Source: TMED69 sp036130055 (lineage in GTDB: Bacteria; Pseudomonadota; Gammaproteobacteria; Ga0077536). From it: a stretch of DNA of 64,000 nt. The notes under the pieces were generated by a model that ran no database searches, was not told the origin of the DNA, and was given only the letters and a program-made list of their open reading frames with translations. Positions within the stretch are counted from its first letter, which is position 1, and each line of letters begins with the position of its first letter. The stretch lies in the NCBI GenBank assembly GCA_036130055.1, contig JAYYOR010000014.1, positions 78,719 to 142,718 of the forward strand. The letters run 5' to 3'. The position numbers were made by a program, and so were the translations under genes. Positions 20,117 through 29,083 of this stretch are shown in pieces.

Positions 20117-21406
20117 ATGAAACATTTTTTTTACATCTATTTAGTCGCCCCAATAGCTTTCTTCCTGTTACAAGCAGGTGCTGTTAGCCAAGAACTAGAT
20201 AGAATACTTGCCGTAGTAGAAGAAGATGTAGTTTTAGAAAGCGAGCTTGAAGAGCAAATCTTTAGGGTTAGGGAACAAATACAAGCGCAAGGTGCGAAAA
20301 TGCCTCCGAGTATAATACTGCAGAGACAAGTATTAGAAAGACTTATTTTCGACAAAGTTCAAATATCAGTTGCTAACCAAGTTGGAATAGATGTTGATGA
20401 GCAAACGCTTGGTCGTGCAATCGAAAGTATAGCTAAAAGAAATGAAATGGGATTAGAGCAATTTTTTGAAGTTTTAAAAGAAGAAAATTTTGATCCTGAA
20501 ACTTTCAAACAACAAATCCGCGAAGAGATAATGATCGCGAAGCTAAGAAAAAAAGAGATAGACAAGCGAATAAGGGTTACTCCAACGGAAATAAATAATT
20601 ATTTACGTAATCAAACGGTAAGCGGAGACGATCAGGATGAATATAAAATTAGTCACATACTAATTTCACTACCGGTGAGCGCCAATAATGACGAAATTGA
20701 TAAAGCTCGAAAGAAAGCTAATGAGGCTCATTTTCAGTTAACAGATGGGACCGACTTCAATTCAGTTTCGATAAATTTCTCAGATAGCCCAAATGCCCTG
20801 GATGGTGGAGATTTGGGATGGAGAAAGCGCAATGAAATTCCTTCTTTGTTTGCAGACACCGTTAGTTATATGGAAGTCAACGAAGTTTCTCCAATTTTTA
20901 CAAATTCAAGCGGATTTCATATTATAAAACTTACAGATCAAAGGAAATCGGGTAAAATTTTAGTACAGCAACACAAAGCCAGACATATACTTATTAAGCC
21001 TAATGAACTTACCTCAAAAGAAGCCGCTTTAAATAAGCTCCTTCAACTAAGAAGGAGGATCGAAGGAGGAGCCGATTTTGCGACTCTAGCAAGGACTAAT
21101 TCAGATGATAGAACGTCTGCTCTTGACGGAGGAGATCTTGGATGGGTTCAAAAAGGACAAATGGTACCAGAATTTGAAGAGGTTATGCTCGCAGGAGAGA
21201 TCGGAGAAATTAGCCAACCATTTGAAAGTGAATATGGACTTCACATCCTTCAAGTTCAAGACAGAAGAATGCATGATGATACAATCATGGTAAAAAGACA
21301 AAAAGCAAGAGATGCAATACGTAGACAAAAGATCGACGAACGAAAAGAAAGTTGGCTTCGTCGGATACGTGACGAAGCGTATGTAGAGTATCGAGTTGAA
21401 CTATAA
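20117..21406 (+). CDS. surA: Periplasmic chaperone/peptidyl-prolyl isomerase SurA
   Basis: Chaperone for outer-membrane proteins such as LptD. The 429-residue precursor has a signal peptide (cleavage probably after VSQ near residue 25), the N-terminal SurA chaperone domain (LDRILAVVEEDVVLESELEEQI onwards, to about 165) and two parvulin domains (about 170-270 and 280-385). Both parvulin domains carry the DGGDLGW signature and the KISHIL or ARHIL strand. The end overlaps the TTG start of pdxA by 11 bases. Confidence 0.97.
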   Translation: MKHFFYIYLVAPIAFFLLQAGAVSQELDRILAVVEEDVVLESELEEQIFRVREQIQAQGAKMPPSIILQRQVLERLIFDKVQISVANQVGIDVDEQTLGRAIESIAKRNEMGLEQFFEVLKEENFDPETFKQQIREEIMIAKLRKKEIDKRIRVTPTEINNYLRNQTVSGDDQDEYKISHILISLPVSANNDEIDKARKKANEAHFQLTDGTDFNSVSINFSDSPNALDGGDLGWRKRNEIPSLFADTVSYMEVNEVSPIFTNSSGFHIIKLTDQRKSGKILVQQHKARHILIKPNELTSKEAALNKLLQLRRRIEGGADFATLARTNSDDRTSALDGGDLGWVQKGQMVPEFEEVMLAGEIGEISQPFESEYGLHILQVQDRRMHDDTIMVKRQKARDAIRRQKIDERKESWLRRIRDEAYVEYRVEL

Positions 21407-22397
21407 TAATAATTGCCCGATAGCCGTAACACCAGGCGAACCAGCTGGTGTAGGACCTGATATAGTTCTTGACTACGCAAGAAAAAATAAAAATACTAAA
21501 ATGCTAGCCTACGCTGACCCGGAATTGCTCCGAGATAGAGCTAAGGATCTTGGTTATTCTATAAAAATTGAAGTAATTTCTGACGTCACTGACGTTCAGG
21601 AAGTAAAAAAAAATACTCTGTTTGTTTTTCCAATTCATTTGAAAGGGACTGTTCAGCCGGGAATTCCAGATTCGAAAAATAGTTCCTATGTGCTCGACAC
21701 TCTGGACACGGCATTGGAGCATGCAATAAAAGGAAAAGTAAGCGCTCTGGTAACAGGGCCTATTAATAAAATGCTTATCAATATGTCTGGCACAAATTTT
21801 AGCGGGCATACTGAATATATAGCCTCTAAACTAAAAATAAAAAACCCAGTCATGATGCTGGCCCAAGGGCGTTTAAAAGTTGTAATCGTGACCACACACG
21901 TTCCTCTCACGTCTGTACCCAAAATGATAACAAAAGAAAGGCTTGAGAGAATAATTCGCGTAACCGAATTAGACCTTAGAGAGAAATTTAAGATCAAAGA
22001 ACCTCAAATTGGAGTATGCGGGCTTAACCCCCATGCCGGAGAGAATGGCCATGTAGGAACCGAAGATATCTTAACCATTAAGCCCGTAATATCTAAGCTT
22101 CAAGCATTAGGTTTAAAAATAGATGGTCCAATACCTGCCGATACAATTTTTGCCTTTGAAAATTATAAAAATTTTGATGTGATTATAGCTATGTATCATG
22201 ACCAAGGGTTGGCTCCCTTTAAAGCTCTTGCTTTTGGGGAAGCAGTTAATATTACACTCGGATTACCAATTATCAGAACATCCGTAGATCATGGTACTGC
22301 TTTTGACAAAGCGGCTACAGGGTTAGCGCTCTCTACAAGTTTAGAAGCTGCAATCAATGTTGCAGAACAAATAAAAAAAAACAAGCATGCTCCCTGA
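21396..22397 (+). CDS. pdxA: 4-hydroxythreonine-4-phosphate dehydrogenase
   Basis: Pyridoxal-phosphate biosynthesis (DXP-dependent route). The 333-residue protein shows the family opening VTPGEPAGVGPD and the three metal-binding histidine sites: SGHTEY near residue 136, NPHAGENG near residue 211 and MYHDQGLAPFK near residue 266. I use the TTG at 21396, which overlaps surA; no ATG lies before the conserved N-terminal motif, so a TTG or similar start is required. The end overlaps rsmA by 11 bases. Confidence 0.95.
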   Translation: MNYNNNCPIAVTPGEPAGVGPDIVLDYARKNKNTKMLAYADPELLRDRAKDLGYSIKIEVISDVTDVQEVKKNTLFVFPIHLKGTVQPGIPDSKNSSYVLDTLDTALEHAIKGKVSALVTGPINKMLINMSGTNFSGHTEYIASKLKIKNPVMMLAQGRLKVVIVTTHVPLTSVPKMITKERLERIIRVTELDLREKFKIKEPQIGVCGLNPHAGENGHVGTEDILTIKPVISKLQALGLKIDGPIPADTIFAFENYKNFDVIIAMYHDQGLAPFKALAFGEAVNITLGLPIIRTSVDHGTAFDKAATGLALSTSLEAAINVAEQIKKNKHAP

Positions 22398-23169
22398 GAA
22401 TTTCCACTCAAAGAAAAAGTTTGGTCAGAACTTTCTTAAAGATAAAGAAGTTGTTAGTAAAATTATTAATTCTGTAAAATCCTGCAATAATCAGTTTTCC
22501 TTAGAAATAGGTCCTGGTTTTGGCATTCTTACAGAAAACCTAATTAAATTCAGCGAACAAGTTTTGGCGATTGAAATAGATAACCAATTAGTAAAATTAC
22601 TCGAAAAAAAATTTCGGTCAACCAACAATTTGACATTACTAAATCAAGATGTTTTAACTTTTGACTTTAATTCAATCAAACAAAATAAATGCAAGTGGGT
22701 TTTGGTAGGGAACCTTCCCTATAATCTAGCGACGCAAATCATTTTAAAGAGTCTCGAAACACCGTCGCACTTCGAAAAGATAGTTGTAATGGTTCAGTAC
22801 GAAGTAGCGAAAAGGATTATTGCATCACCTCGAACTAAATCCTATGGTCGCTTGAGCATCAATATTCAACGTAAAGCAGATGTGTATCTTCAGCAAATTG
22901 TGCCACCTGATTGTTTTTTTCCGGTGCCAGCTGTTAACTCAGCGGTTCTAGAGATTACACCCAAGCACATCGTTCGAAATAGTAAACTCGATATCACGTT
23001 AGATAAAATTACAAAAATGGCGTTTAGCAAGCGCCGAAAAACTGTACTTAATGCGCTAAAACCTGTATTTGTTGAAAATGACTTTAAAAAATATGATATT
23101 GATCCTCAGGCTAGACCAGAAGATTTAAGTATCAGACAATATGAGTCTTTGGCGAAAAAACTCGTGTAA
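22387..23169 (+). CDS. rsmA: 16S rRNA (adenine1518/1519-N6) dimethyltransferase
   Basis: KsgA/RsmA, which dimethylates two adjacent adenosines in helix 45 of 16S rRNA. Length is 260 residues. The N-terminal KKFGQNFL, the SAM-binding LEIGPGFGILTENL near residue 39 and the catalytic NLPYN near residue 113 are intact. It overlaps pdxA by 11 bases. In many relatives apaG/apaH come next; here TRAP transporter genes follow 15 bases later and apaH is about 6 kb away. Confidence 0.97.
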   Translation: MLPENFHSKKKFGQNFLKDKEVVSKIINSVKSCNNQFSLEIGPGFGILTENLIKFSEQVLAIEIDNQLVKLLEKKFRSTNNLTLLNQDVLTFDFNSIKQNKCKWVLVGNLPYNLATQIILKSLETPSHFEKIVVMVQYEVAKRIIASPRTKSYGRLSINIQRKADVYLQQIVPPDCFFPVPAVNSAVLEITPKHIVRNSKLDITLDKITKMAFSKRRKTVLNALKPVFVENDFKKYDIDPQARPEDLSIRQYESLAKKLV

Positions 23170-23184
23170 CTCTAGGATAATAAA

Positions 23185-23667
23185 TTGTTGAAGAATATTC
23201 TATGTAAGTTTGTTGGATTTGCCATGATTTTTTTAGTGGCAGTAATTTGTTACGACGTCATTATGAGATACATTTTCTCTTCCGGTTCTGTCGCTTTGCA
23301 AGAATTAGAATGGCACTTATTTTCTTTCATCATCTTATTTGGCAGTGTAATTGTTCTTTCAGAAAATTCGCATGTAAGAGTTGATTTAATCTTTAACAGT
23401 TCCTTGTACACAAATACAACCCGTCATATAGTAAACATACTTGGTCATCTTTTCTTTTTGTTACCTTTTTGCGTTATCATTTTATGGTCATCCTATCCTT
23501 TTATCTATGATAGTTTTATTCATAAGGAAAAGTCGCCCGACCCTGGCGGGCTAAACTATCGCTGGATCGTAAAGTCATTTGTATTTTTCAGTTTTGGACT
23601 TTTAGCTGCTGTTTGTGTTAGCCAGCTCAAAAACTTTATTCATAGATTATGGAAAAAAAATGAGTGA
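23185..23667 (+). CDS. TRAP transporter small permease (DctQ family)
   Basis: Four-helix small membrane subunit of a tripartite ATP-independent periplasmic transporter. The 160-residue protein has hydrophobic helices near residues 8-27, 44-62, 85-105 and 129-148 and the DctQ motif KSPDPGGLNYRWIVK before the last helix, a wording seen in DctQ subunits. The start is TTG with AGGAT 6 bases upstream. It overlaps dctM by 8 bases. No gene for the periplasmic solute-binding protein (DctP or TAXI) is in the window, so the substrate cannot be guessed. Confidence 0.92.
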   Translation: MLKNILCKFVGFAMIFLVAVICYDVIMRYIFSSGSVALQELEWHLFSFIILFGSVIVLSENSHVRVDLIFNSSLYTNTTRHIVNILGHLFFLLPFCVIILWSSYPFIYDSFIHKEKSPDPGGLNYRWIVKSFVFFSFGLLAAVCVSQLKNFIHRLWKKNE

Positions 23668-24961
23668 AGTGTTACCTCTAATTCTTTTCCTTACAATTTT
23701 AATTTTTATAATGTTGGGATATCCAGTTGCCTTCACTTTAGGTGGTGTCGCGATAATTTTTGGTGTAATTGCAATTGGTATCGAGATATTTTCATTACTG
23801 CCCTTAAGAATATACGGAATTATGAATAATTTTACTTTGCTTGCGGTCCCGCTATTTATTTTTATGGGAATAATACTCGAAAAATCAAACCTAGCCGAGA
23901 GCCTTCTAAAAAGCATAGCTTTCTCATTCGGTAATAGAAAGGGCGGACTAACTCTGGGTGTTGTGTTAGTCGGCGCTATTTTGGGAGCTACAACAGGAGT
24001 TGTTGGCGCCACAGTGGTGACTCTTGCTGTAATAGCCCTGCCTATATTAATTGAAAATAATTACGATAAAAGCTTATCGGCTGGCACTATTGCGACAGCT
24101 GGAACATTAGGCCAAATTGTACCTCCAAGTATAATTCTTTTACTGCTAGCAGACATCGTAGGAGTTCCAGTTGGTAGAATATTTCTTGGGGCGATAACGC
24201 CAAGTTTAATTTTGATACTTAGCTATATTCTATACATTCTTGCAATTACAAACTCACATAATGAGACAAAAGAAACTAGTCTTGAATCTGAGCAACATGT
24301 TTCAAAAAAAGAATTATTATTTTCCACCTTTCCTGCTGTAATTTTAATTATATTAGTTATGGGAGCGATAATACTAGGTATCGCTTCACCCACTGAAAGC
24401 GATGCTTTGGGTTGCCTTGGCGCTATTGGATTGGCCTTCGCGAACCGATGTTTGAACCTTAAAATTTTATTTCAAGCGGCTGTTGAAGCGTCCAAGTTAA
24501 GCAGTATGGTTTTTGCAATTTTAATTGGGGCAACAACCTTCTCGCTTGTATTCAAAGCAACAGGAGGCGATATGGTCATTCGAGATATCTTTACCGAGGA
24601 TTTCGGAAAGATAACTTTTCTAATTATCAGCATGTTTATTATTTTTATTTTAGGATTTTTTCTGGATTTCATTGAGATTTGCTTTATTTTGGTACCGATT
24701 CTCTTACCGGTCAGTGCTTTTTTTGAAATTGACCCACTTTGGTTTTCGATCTTAATTGCAATAAACCTACAAACCTCATTTCTAACACCCCCTTTCGGTT
24801 TCTCTATTTTTTATTTAAAAGCTGCTGCTAAAAATACAATAACAACCAAAGAAATTTATCGCGGCGTAATACCATTCGTACTATTACAACTTATTACCTT
24901 AATATTAGTAATCAGCTTTCCAAAGCTTGTTACTTGGCTTCCTGATTATTTCGATAAATAA
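23660..24961 (+). CDS. TRAP transporter large permease (DctM family)
   Basis: Large membrane subunit that carries out sodium-coupled transport in TRAP systems. The protein is 433 residues with about 11-12 helices, and typical DctM motifs such as GVVGATVVTLAVIALP and TAGTLGQIVPPSIILLLLAD (about 120-165), and the C-terminal TPPFGFSIFYLKA. I start at the ATG at 23660 inside the end of dctQ (ATGAGTGA overlap); the frame is open for 15 more codons upstream, but those overlap dctQ heavily. The gene ends 20 bases from the convergent aroE. Confidence 0.94.
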   Translation: MSEVLPLILFLTILIFIMLGYPVAFTLGGVAIIFGVIAIGIEIFSLLPLRIYGIMNNFTLLAVPLFIFMGIILEKSNLAESLLKSIAFSFGNRKGGLTLGVVLVGAILGATTGVVGATVVTLAVIALPILIENNYDKSLSAGTIATAGTLGQIVPPSIILLLLADIVGVPVGRIFLGAITPSLILILSYILYILAITNSHNETKETSLESEQHVSKKELLFSTFPAVILIILVMGAIILGIASPTESDALGCLGAIGLAFANRCLNLKILFQAAVEASKLSSMVFAILIGATTFSLVFKATGGDMVIRDIFTEDFGKITFLIISMFIIFILGFFLDFIEICFILVPILLPVSAFFEIDPLWFSILIAINLQTSFLTPPFGFSIFYLKAAAKNTITTKEIYRGVIPFVLLQLITLILVISFPKLVTWLPDYFDK

Positions 24962-24981
24962 AGATCGACTATAAGTAAAAA

Positions 24982-25776
24982 TTACTTTGTCCTTAAAGAA
25001 TCAAGTACTCTTGTTGTTTCAGGGTATTTACCATGCCATCGAAAAAAAGAAAAAGCAGCTTGCTCCACTAGCATTCCTATGCCATCGACAGAATAACAAC
25101 CTCTCGAAATTCCATATTTTTGAAATTGTGTTAATCCTTTGCCATAACTCATATCATAAAAAATCGCATCACTATTTACCTCGATTGCTGGCATTTGTGG
25201 CATCCTTCCCTGTAAAGAGGCGGGTGTAGAATTTACAATTAAATCAAATTTAATTTTTTCATCTCGGGAAATAAAAACCCTTTCATCTACTGAGCCTGAA
25301 ACCAGTTTTTCTGCTTTTTGCAAATTTCGGTTAAAAATATAAACCTTGCTAGGACCACAATCTAACACGGGATTCAAAACTCCCCTAACAGCGCCACCTG
25401 CCCCTATAAACATAATATTTTTATCCGCAATAAGAAAAGATAAATTATCTTGGAGGTCTTTCACAAACCCTACTCCATCTGTGTTATCACCAAACCAAGA
25501 TCCGTTGTCCAGCCAAAGCGTGTTGACTGCTCCAGCACTTTTTGCCCTATCTGTAAGAATATCAGATAGTCTCCAAGCCTCCTCTTTTAAAGGAACAGTG
25601 ACATTGATACCGTTTACTGATTTTTTATTCGCGTCAAGGAAGTGCTGTAATCCCCCACTTGGAACCAAACATTTATCGTATTGGATCTTTTTGTGTATTT
25701 GAGCTGCAAAAGCTTTGTGAATTTGAGGTGACCGGCTGTGAGATATCGGATCACCCACAACATAGTAATTCTCCAT
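24982..25776 (-). CDS. aroE: Shikimate dehydrogenase
   Basis: NADPH-dependent reduction of 3-dehydroshikimate to shikimate. From the ATG at 25776 the protein has 264 residues and starts MENYYVVGDPISHSRSP, matching the family N-terminus; a TTG eight codons upstream is less likely. Catalytic Lys and Asp lie in NVTVPLKEEAW (about 59-69) and NTDGVGF; the nucleotide-binding loop is GAGGAVRGV near residue 122. It is the last of three minus-strand genes after the P-II gene and the cyclic-nucleotide/rhodanese gene. Confidence 0.95.
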   Translation of the reverse strand: MENYYVVGDPISHSRSPQIHKAFAAQIHKKIQYDKCLVPSGGLQHFLDANKKSVNGINVTVPLKEEAWRLSDILTDRAKSAGAVNTLWLDNGSWFGDNTDGVGFVKDLQDNLSFLIADKNIMFIGAGGAVRGVLNPVLDCGPSKVYIFNRNLQKAEKLVSGSVDERVFISRDEKIKFDLIVNSTPASLQGRMPQMPAIEVNSDAIFYDMSYGKGLTQFQKYGISRGCYSVDGIGMLVEQAAFSFFRWHGKYPETTRVLDSLRTK

Positions 25777-25802
25777 TCGTTCTATTTTTGAATTTGCCAA
25801 TT

Positions 25803-26861
25803 TTAATCTTTTGAACCTAAGAGACCATCTTTAAGAACATAAACATCAAAACCACGTTCTCTTAATAAAAACGCAGCTATCGAACTTTTTCTACCCGTAT
25901 CACATACTGCGATATATTTCTTATCTTGACTCAACGTGCTAGCTTCAAGCCTAATCATGAATAGAGGCATATTTATGGAACCTTCAATTTGATTGCCAAC
26001 CAACTCATCCGCTACCCTAACATCAAGGTATATACCTCCTTGTTCACAAATTTTCGCTGCCTCTGTCTTACTGACCCAGTCAACTCTAGGCTCTTTAAGC
26101 AGAGTATTAAAATCACCAGAAGATAATCTCATCAGTAATCCGTCGCTCTTCATAGTAACAGAGGCATTTCTCTTAACATCAGAAACAAGCGCCTCCTCTC
26201 CAAAAGCATTTCCGACTTTTAACTCAGCCAAAACTAATCTATCTCCACTCTTTGTTGAACGGGACACTTCAGCTAAACCTTTTCGAATTATATAATAATA
26301 ATCACCATCATCTCCTTGGTTAATTACGACTTCGCCCTCCTTTACAGGATGTTCCTCCATTTTCATAAACATAGTTTGTATATTTACAGGAGGTAAGTTA
26401 TGAAAAGCTTTTTCTCTAAATATAGCTGTCATCCAGTCATCCTCAAAACTTTGGCCATCCGTCTCAACATCAATGCCAAGTTCTTTCACCTCAATTCCAC
26501 TAACCTGGTCCCAGGTTGATAGGATGTCTAAAAGATCACTATCTATTCGAGTAATCTTGCATAGAGTTTTGGCTTTTGCAGATTGGGAACGAGGCTGAAA
26601 ATTTGACACTGGTTTTTTGGCTTGCTCAGTTCCTGACCTCAAAGTGATTGGTTCATTCTCCCCATCATCTAGAATGATGTCGCCATCTAGTAAAAAGATC
26701 GTTTCCCTATCGATATCCCCTTTATTAAAAATAGACTTACCTGCTTGTATTTCATCGACTAATGCTTTGCCCGCCAATTCTTGAAAATTTTCAGCAGTCA
26801 GGGGGGATGGCAAAACCAGTTCTTTGAGAACTTTTATTTCAACTTTTTCGCCTTTTTTCAT
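25803..26861 (-). CDS. Tandem cyclic-nucleotide-binding domains fused to rhodanese
   Basis: A 352-residue cytoplasmic protein. A first, degenerate cNMP-binding fold occupies about residues 15-115. A second, canonical one lies at about 150-265, with the phosphate-binding cassette FGEEALVSDVKRNASV that keeps the Glu and Arg contacting cyclic nucleotides. A rhodanese domain fills 270-352 with active-site loop CDTGRKS (Cys 320). There is no DNA-binding domain, so it is not a Crp-type regulator. I recognise the architecture from gamma/betaproteobacterial genomes, where it is uncharacterised. The cyclase at 6915-9182 is a plausible source of its ligand. A good ribosome site (AGAGGGG) precedes the ATG. 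Confidence 0.9.
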   Translation of the reverse strand: MKKGEKVEIKVLKELVLPSPLTAENFQELAGKALVDEIQAGKSIFNKGDIDRETIFLLDGDIILDDGENEPITLRSGTEQAKKPVSNFQPRSQSAKAKTLCKITRIDSDLLDILSTWDQVSGIEVKELGIDVETDGQSFEDDWMTAIFREKAFHNLPPVNIQTMFMKMEEHPVKEGEVVINQGDDGDYYYIIRKGLAEVSRSTKSGDRLVLAELKVGNAFGEEALVSDVKRNASVTMKSDGLLMRLSSGDFNTLLKEPRVDWVSKTEAAKICEQGGIYLDVRVADELVGNQIEGSINMPLFMIRLEASTLSQDKKYIAVCDTGRKSSIAAFLLRERGFDVYVLKDGLLGSKD

Positions 26862-26901
26862 ATTTCATACCCCTCTTTACATTAGATTACTTAGTAGCTG
26901 G

Positions 26902-27243
26902 TCACTTAAGCGCCATCTTACCGGTTTCACCCGTTCTTATCCGAATAGTATTCTCTAGTTTTACTACAAAAATGACTCCATCTCCGATTTGATTCGTGAA
27001 AGCTGTTTCCCGAATTATACGTACAACTTCGCTTACAATCTCTGATTCAACTGCAATTTCTATCTTTGCTTTTGGAATTTGCTCAATCTTATATTCAACA
27101 TCCTTATATAATTCAGAATGGCCTCTTTGCCGACCAAAGCCACTAACCTCGCTGACTGTCATCCCACTGATTCCAATATCGAGGAGTCTCCGACGAACTT
27201 CTTCCAATTTAAAAGGTTTAATAATAGCAAGTATTAGCTTCAT
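26902..27243 (-). CDS. P-II nitrogen regulatory protein (second copy)
   Basis: Trimeric signal protein sensing 2-oxoglutarate, ATP/ADP and, by uridylylation, glutamine. From the ATG at 27243 it has 113 residues (MKLILAIIKPF). The T-loop GFGRQRGHSELYKDVEY keeps Tyr51, the uridylylation site; the B-loop TGETGKMALK end is intact. It differs from the glnK copy (28656-28994) mainly in the T-loop after Tyr46. It lies beyond the amtB terminator, so it likely has its own promoter, and is followed by the cyclic-nucleotide/rhodanese gene 40 bases later. It could be called glnB or glnK2. Confidence 0.93.
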   Translation of the reverse strand: MKLILAIIKPFKLEEVRRRLLDIGISGMTVSEVSGFGRQRGHSELYKDVEYKIEQIPKAKIEIAVESEIVSEVVRIIRETAFTNQIGDGVIFVVKLENTIRIRTGETGKMALK

Positions 27244-27312
27244 ATAACCAATGATTCTAACAGACAAAAAGATAAATTCTTAAAGAATTATGGGAAATTA
27301 AATGAATTCAAC

Positions 27313-27340
27313 CAAAAAAAACGGCGGCTTTCGCCGCCGT
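27313..27340 (-). terminator. Rho-independent terminator after amtB
   Basis: A perfect 8-bp GC-rich stem, ACGGCGGC (27321-27328) with GCCGCCGT (27333-27340), closes a GAAA tetraloop in the minus-strand RNA. It is followed on that strand by at least seven U (27313-27320). It lies 25 bases downstream of the amtB stop and separates glnK-amtB from the second P-II gene. Confidence 0.95.
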
Positions 27341-27365
27341 CTAATTTAGCTAACTGATAAGTATT

Positions 27366-28610
27366 TTATTTGTTAAATTCAGGATACGCTTGTAATCCTG
27401 TTTCTTTAGCATCCATACCCATAAGTTCCTCGTCTTCACTGACCCTAATTCCCATAGTTGCTTTCAAAATCGACCAAACAATTAATGAAGCTATGAAAAC
27501 CCAAGCAAATATCATCACAATTCCTAATATTTGAGAGCCCAATGATGCATCAGAATTTGATAGACATACCGCCAATAGACCCCAAATTCCGGCAGTCCCA
27601 TGGACGGAAATAGCACCGACGGGATCATCAATTTTTGCTCTATCTAACGCACTAATTGAAAGAACCACAATGATTCCTCCTACCCCGCCTATAATTGTAG
27701 CAAGTAACGGTGTAGGGGTGAGTGGTTCTGCTGTGATAGATACTAACCCAGCCAAAGCACCATTCAGAGCCATGGTAAGGTCTGCCTTACCAAACAATAC
27801 CTGAGAGGCAATGAGCGCTAAAATACATCCACCGGCAGCTGCTGCATTAGTATTTACAAAAATTAAGGCAACAGCATTTGATTCAGCAACGTCCGATAAA
27901 ACCAATTCGGACCCGCCGTTGAATCCAAACCAACCAAACCAAAGCAAGAAAGTTCCGAGCGTGGCAAGTGGTAAGTTTGCTCCAGGAATCGGATTTATTT
28001 CGCCATCAGGGCCGTATTTTCCTTTCCTTGGACCTAGGAGCAAGACGCCCGCAAGAGCAGCTACAGCACCCGCCATATGTACTACTCCAGAACCCGCAAA
28101 GTCAAGAAAGCCTTTTTGGTCTAAAAAGCCTCCACCCCATTTCCAATACCCTTCTATCGGATAAATGAAGCCAGTCATTACAATTGCAAAAGCGAAAAAT
28201 GACCAGAGTTTCATTCTTTCCGCGACAGCACCTGAAACGATTGACATAGCTGCGGCTACGAAAACGGCTTGAAAAAAGAAATCTGACAACCCGGAGTAGT
28301 AAATATCACCTCCGCTAGCAATTACAGATGCAGCATCATTGTCAGAGCCACCCAAGATCGATGGCAACCCAGGTATCAATGCGCTAACAGATTCTCCCGG
28401 ATACATTAAAGAATATCCACAAAGCAGATACATGGTACAAGCTATTGAATACAACACTATGTTCTTAGTAAGAATTTCAGCTGTATTCTTTCCACGCACC
28501 AAGCCCGCTTCTAGCATCGCGAATCCACAGGCCATTAACATTACAAAGGCACCCATCACTAAAAAGTAGAAAGTGTCGAGTGCATATTTAAGTTCAATTA
28601 CTGGTTCCAC
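27366..28610 (-). CDS. amtB: Ammonium transporter AmtB
   Basis: Trimeric ammonium channel of the inner membrane, 414 residues with 11 helices. The twin conduction histidines are in GVVHMAGAV (about residue 178) and SVHGTAGIWG (about 343). The mature N-terminus has no clear cleavable signal, unlike E. coli AmtB. The start is GTG with a strong GGAGGA site 9 bases upstream. It follows glnK by 45 bases in the classic glnK-amtB order; GlnK blocks the channel when nitrogen is ample (family knowledge). Confidence 0.97.
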   Translation of the reverse strand: MEPVIELKYALDTFYFLVMGAFVMLMACGFAMLEAGLVRGKNTAEILTKNIVLYSIACTMYLLCGYSLMYPGESVSALIPGLPSILGGSDNDAASVIASGGDIYYSGLSDFFFQAVFVAAAMSIVSGAVAERMKLWSFFAFAIVMTGFIYPIEGYWKWGGGFLDQKGFLDFAGSGVVHMAGAVAALAGVLLLGPRKGKYGPDGEINPIPGANLPLATLGTFLLWFGWFGFNGGSELVLSDVAESNAVALIFVNTNAAAAGGCILALIASQVLFGKADLTMALNGALAGLVSITAEPLTPTPLLATIIGGVGGIIVVLSISALDRAKIDDPVGAISVHGTAGIWGLLAVCLSNSDASLGSQILGIVMIFAWVFIASLIVWSILKATMGIRVSEDEELMGMDAKETGLQAYPEFNK

Positions 28611-28655
28611 AATATTAATTCCTCCAATTTTTGTAAATTAACGTTTATAAATATA

Positions 28656-28994
28656 TTAAAGAGCAGCAGCTCCAGATTCTCCTGTTCTGATCCTTACAAC
28701 TTCCTGAAGCTCAGAAACGAAGATTTTGCCATCACCTATCTCACCGGTTGAGGTCGCTGCCTTGACTACTTCAATTACTTTTTCAAGCATAGAATCCTCT
28801 ATTGCCACTTCAACCTTTGACTTAGGTAAAAAATCTATTTGATACTCGGAGCCTCGGTAGAGCTCCGTATGACCTTTTTGCCTTCCAAAACCTTTAACTT
28901 CGGTAACCGTTAGACCATTAACTCCTATCTCAGCCAAGGTTTCTCGTATATCATCTAGTTTAAAAGGCTTGATGATTGCAGTTACTAGTTTCAT
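28656..28994 (-). CDS. glnK: P-II protein GlnK
   Basis: P-II signal protein paired with amtB. From the ATG at 28994 it has 112 residues (MKLVTAIIKPF). The T-loop GFGRQKGHTELYRGSEYQ with Tyr51 is canonical, as is the C-terminal signature. The frame is open upstream for 30 more codons, but these are not P-II-like and run into the promoter, so they are excluded. A sigma-54 promoter lies about 75 bases upstream, consistent with NtrC control under nitrogen limitation. Confidence 0.96.
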   Translation of the reverse strand: MKLVTAIIKPFKLDDIRETLAEIGVNGLTVTEVKGFGRQKGHTELYRGSEYQIDFLPKSKVEVAIEDSMLEKVIEVVKAATSTGEIGDGKIFVSELQEVVRIRTGESGAAAL

Positions 28995-29067
28995 TTTTAA
29001 CCCCTTCTCTACTGTCTTATTCATTTGACGCCTGCGGCTTATGAAAATAGCCCGACCATTTAGCTCT

Positions 29068-29083
29068 TGCATTATATGTGCCA
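29068..29083 (-). promoter_or_regulatory. Sigma-54 (RpoN) promoter of glnK-amtB
   Basis: On the minus strand the sequence reads TGGCAC - ATATA - ATGCA. The invariant GG and GC are 10 bases apart, matching the -24/-12 consensus TGGCAC-N5-TTGCA with one difference. It predicts a transcript start near 29058 and a leader of about 65 bases before glnK. A clear NtrC dyad was not found; only a poor half-match occurs near 29184-29199. Confidence 0.8.
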
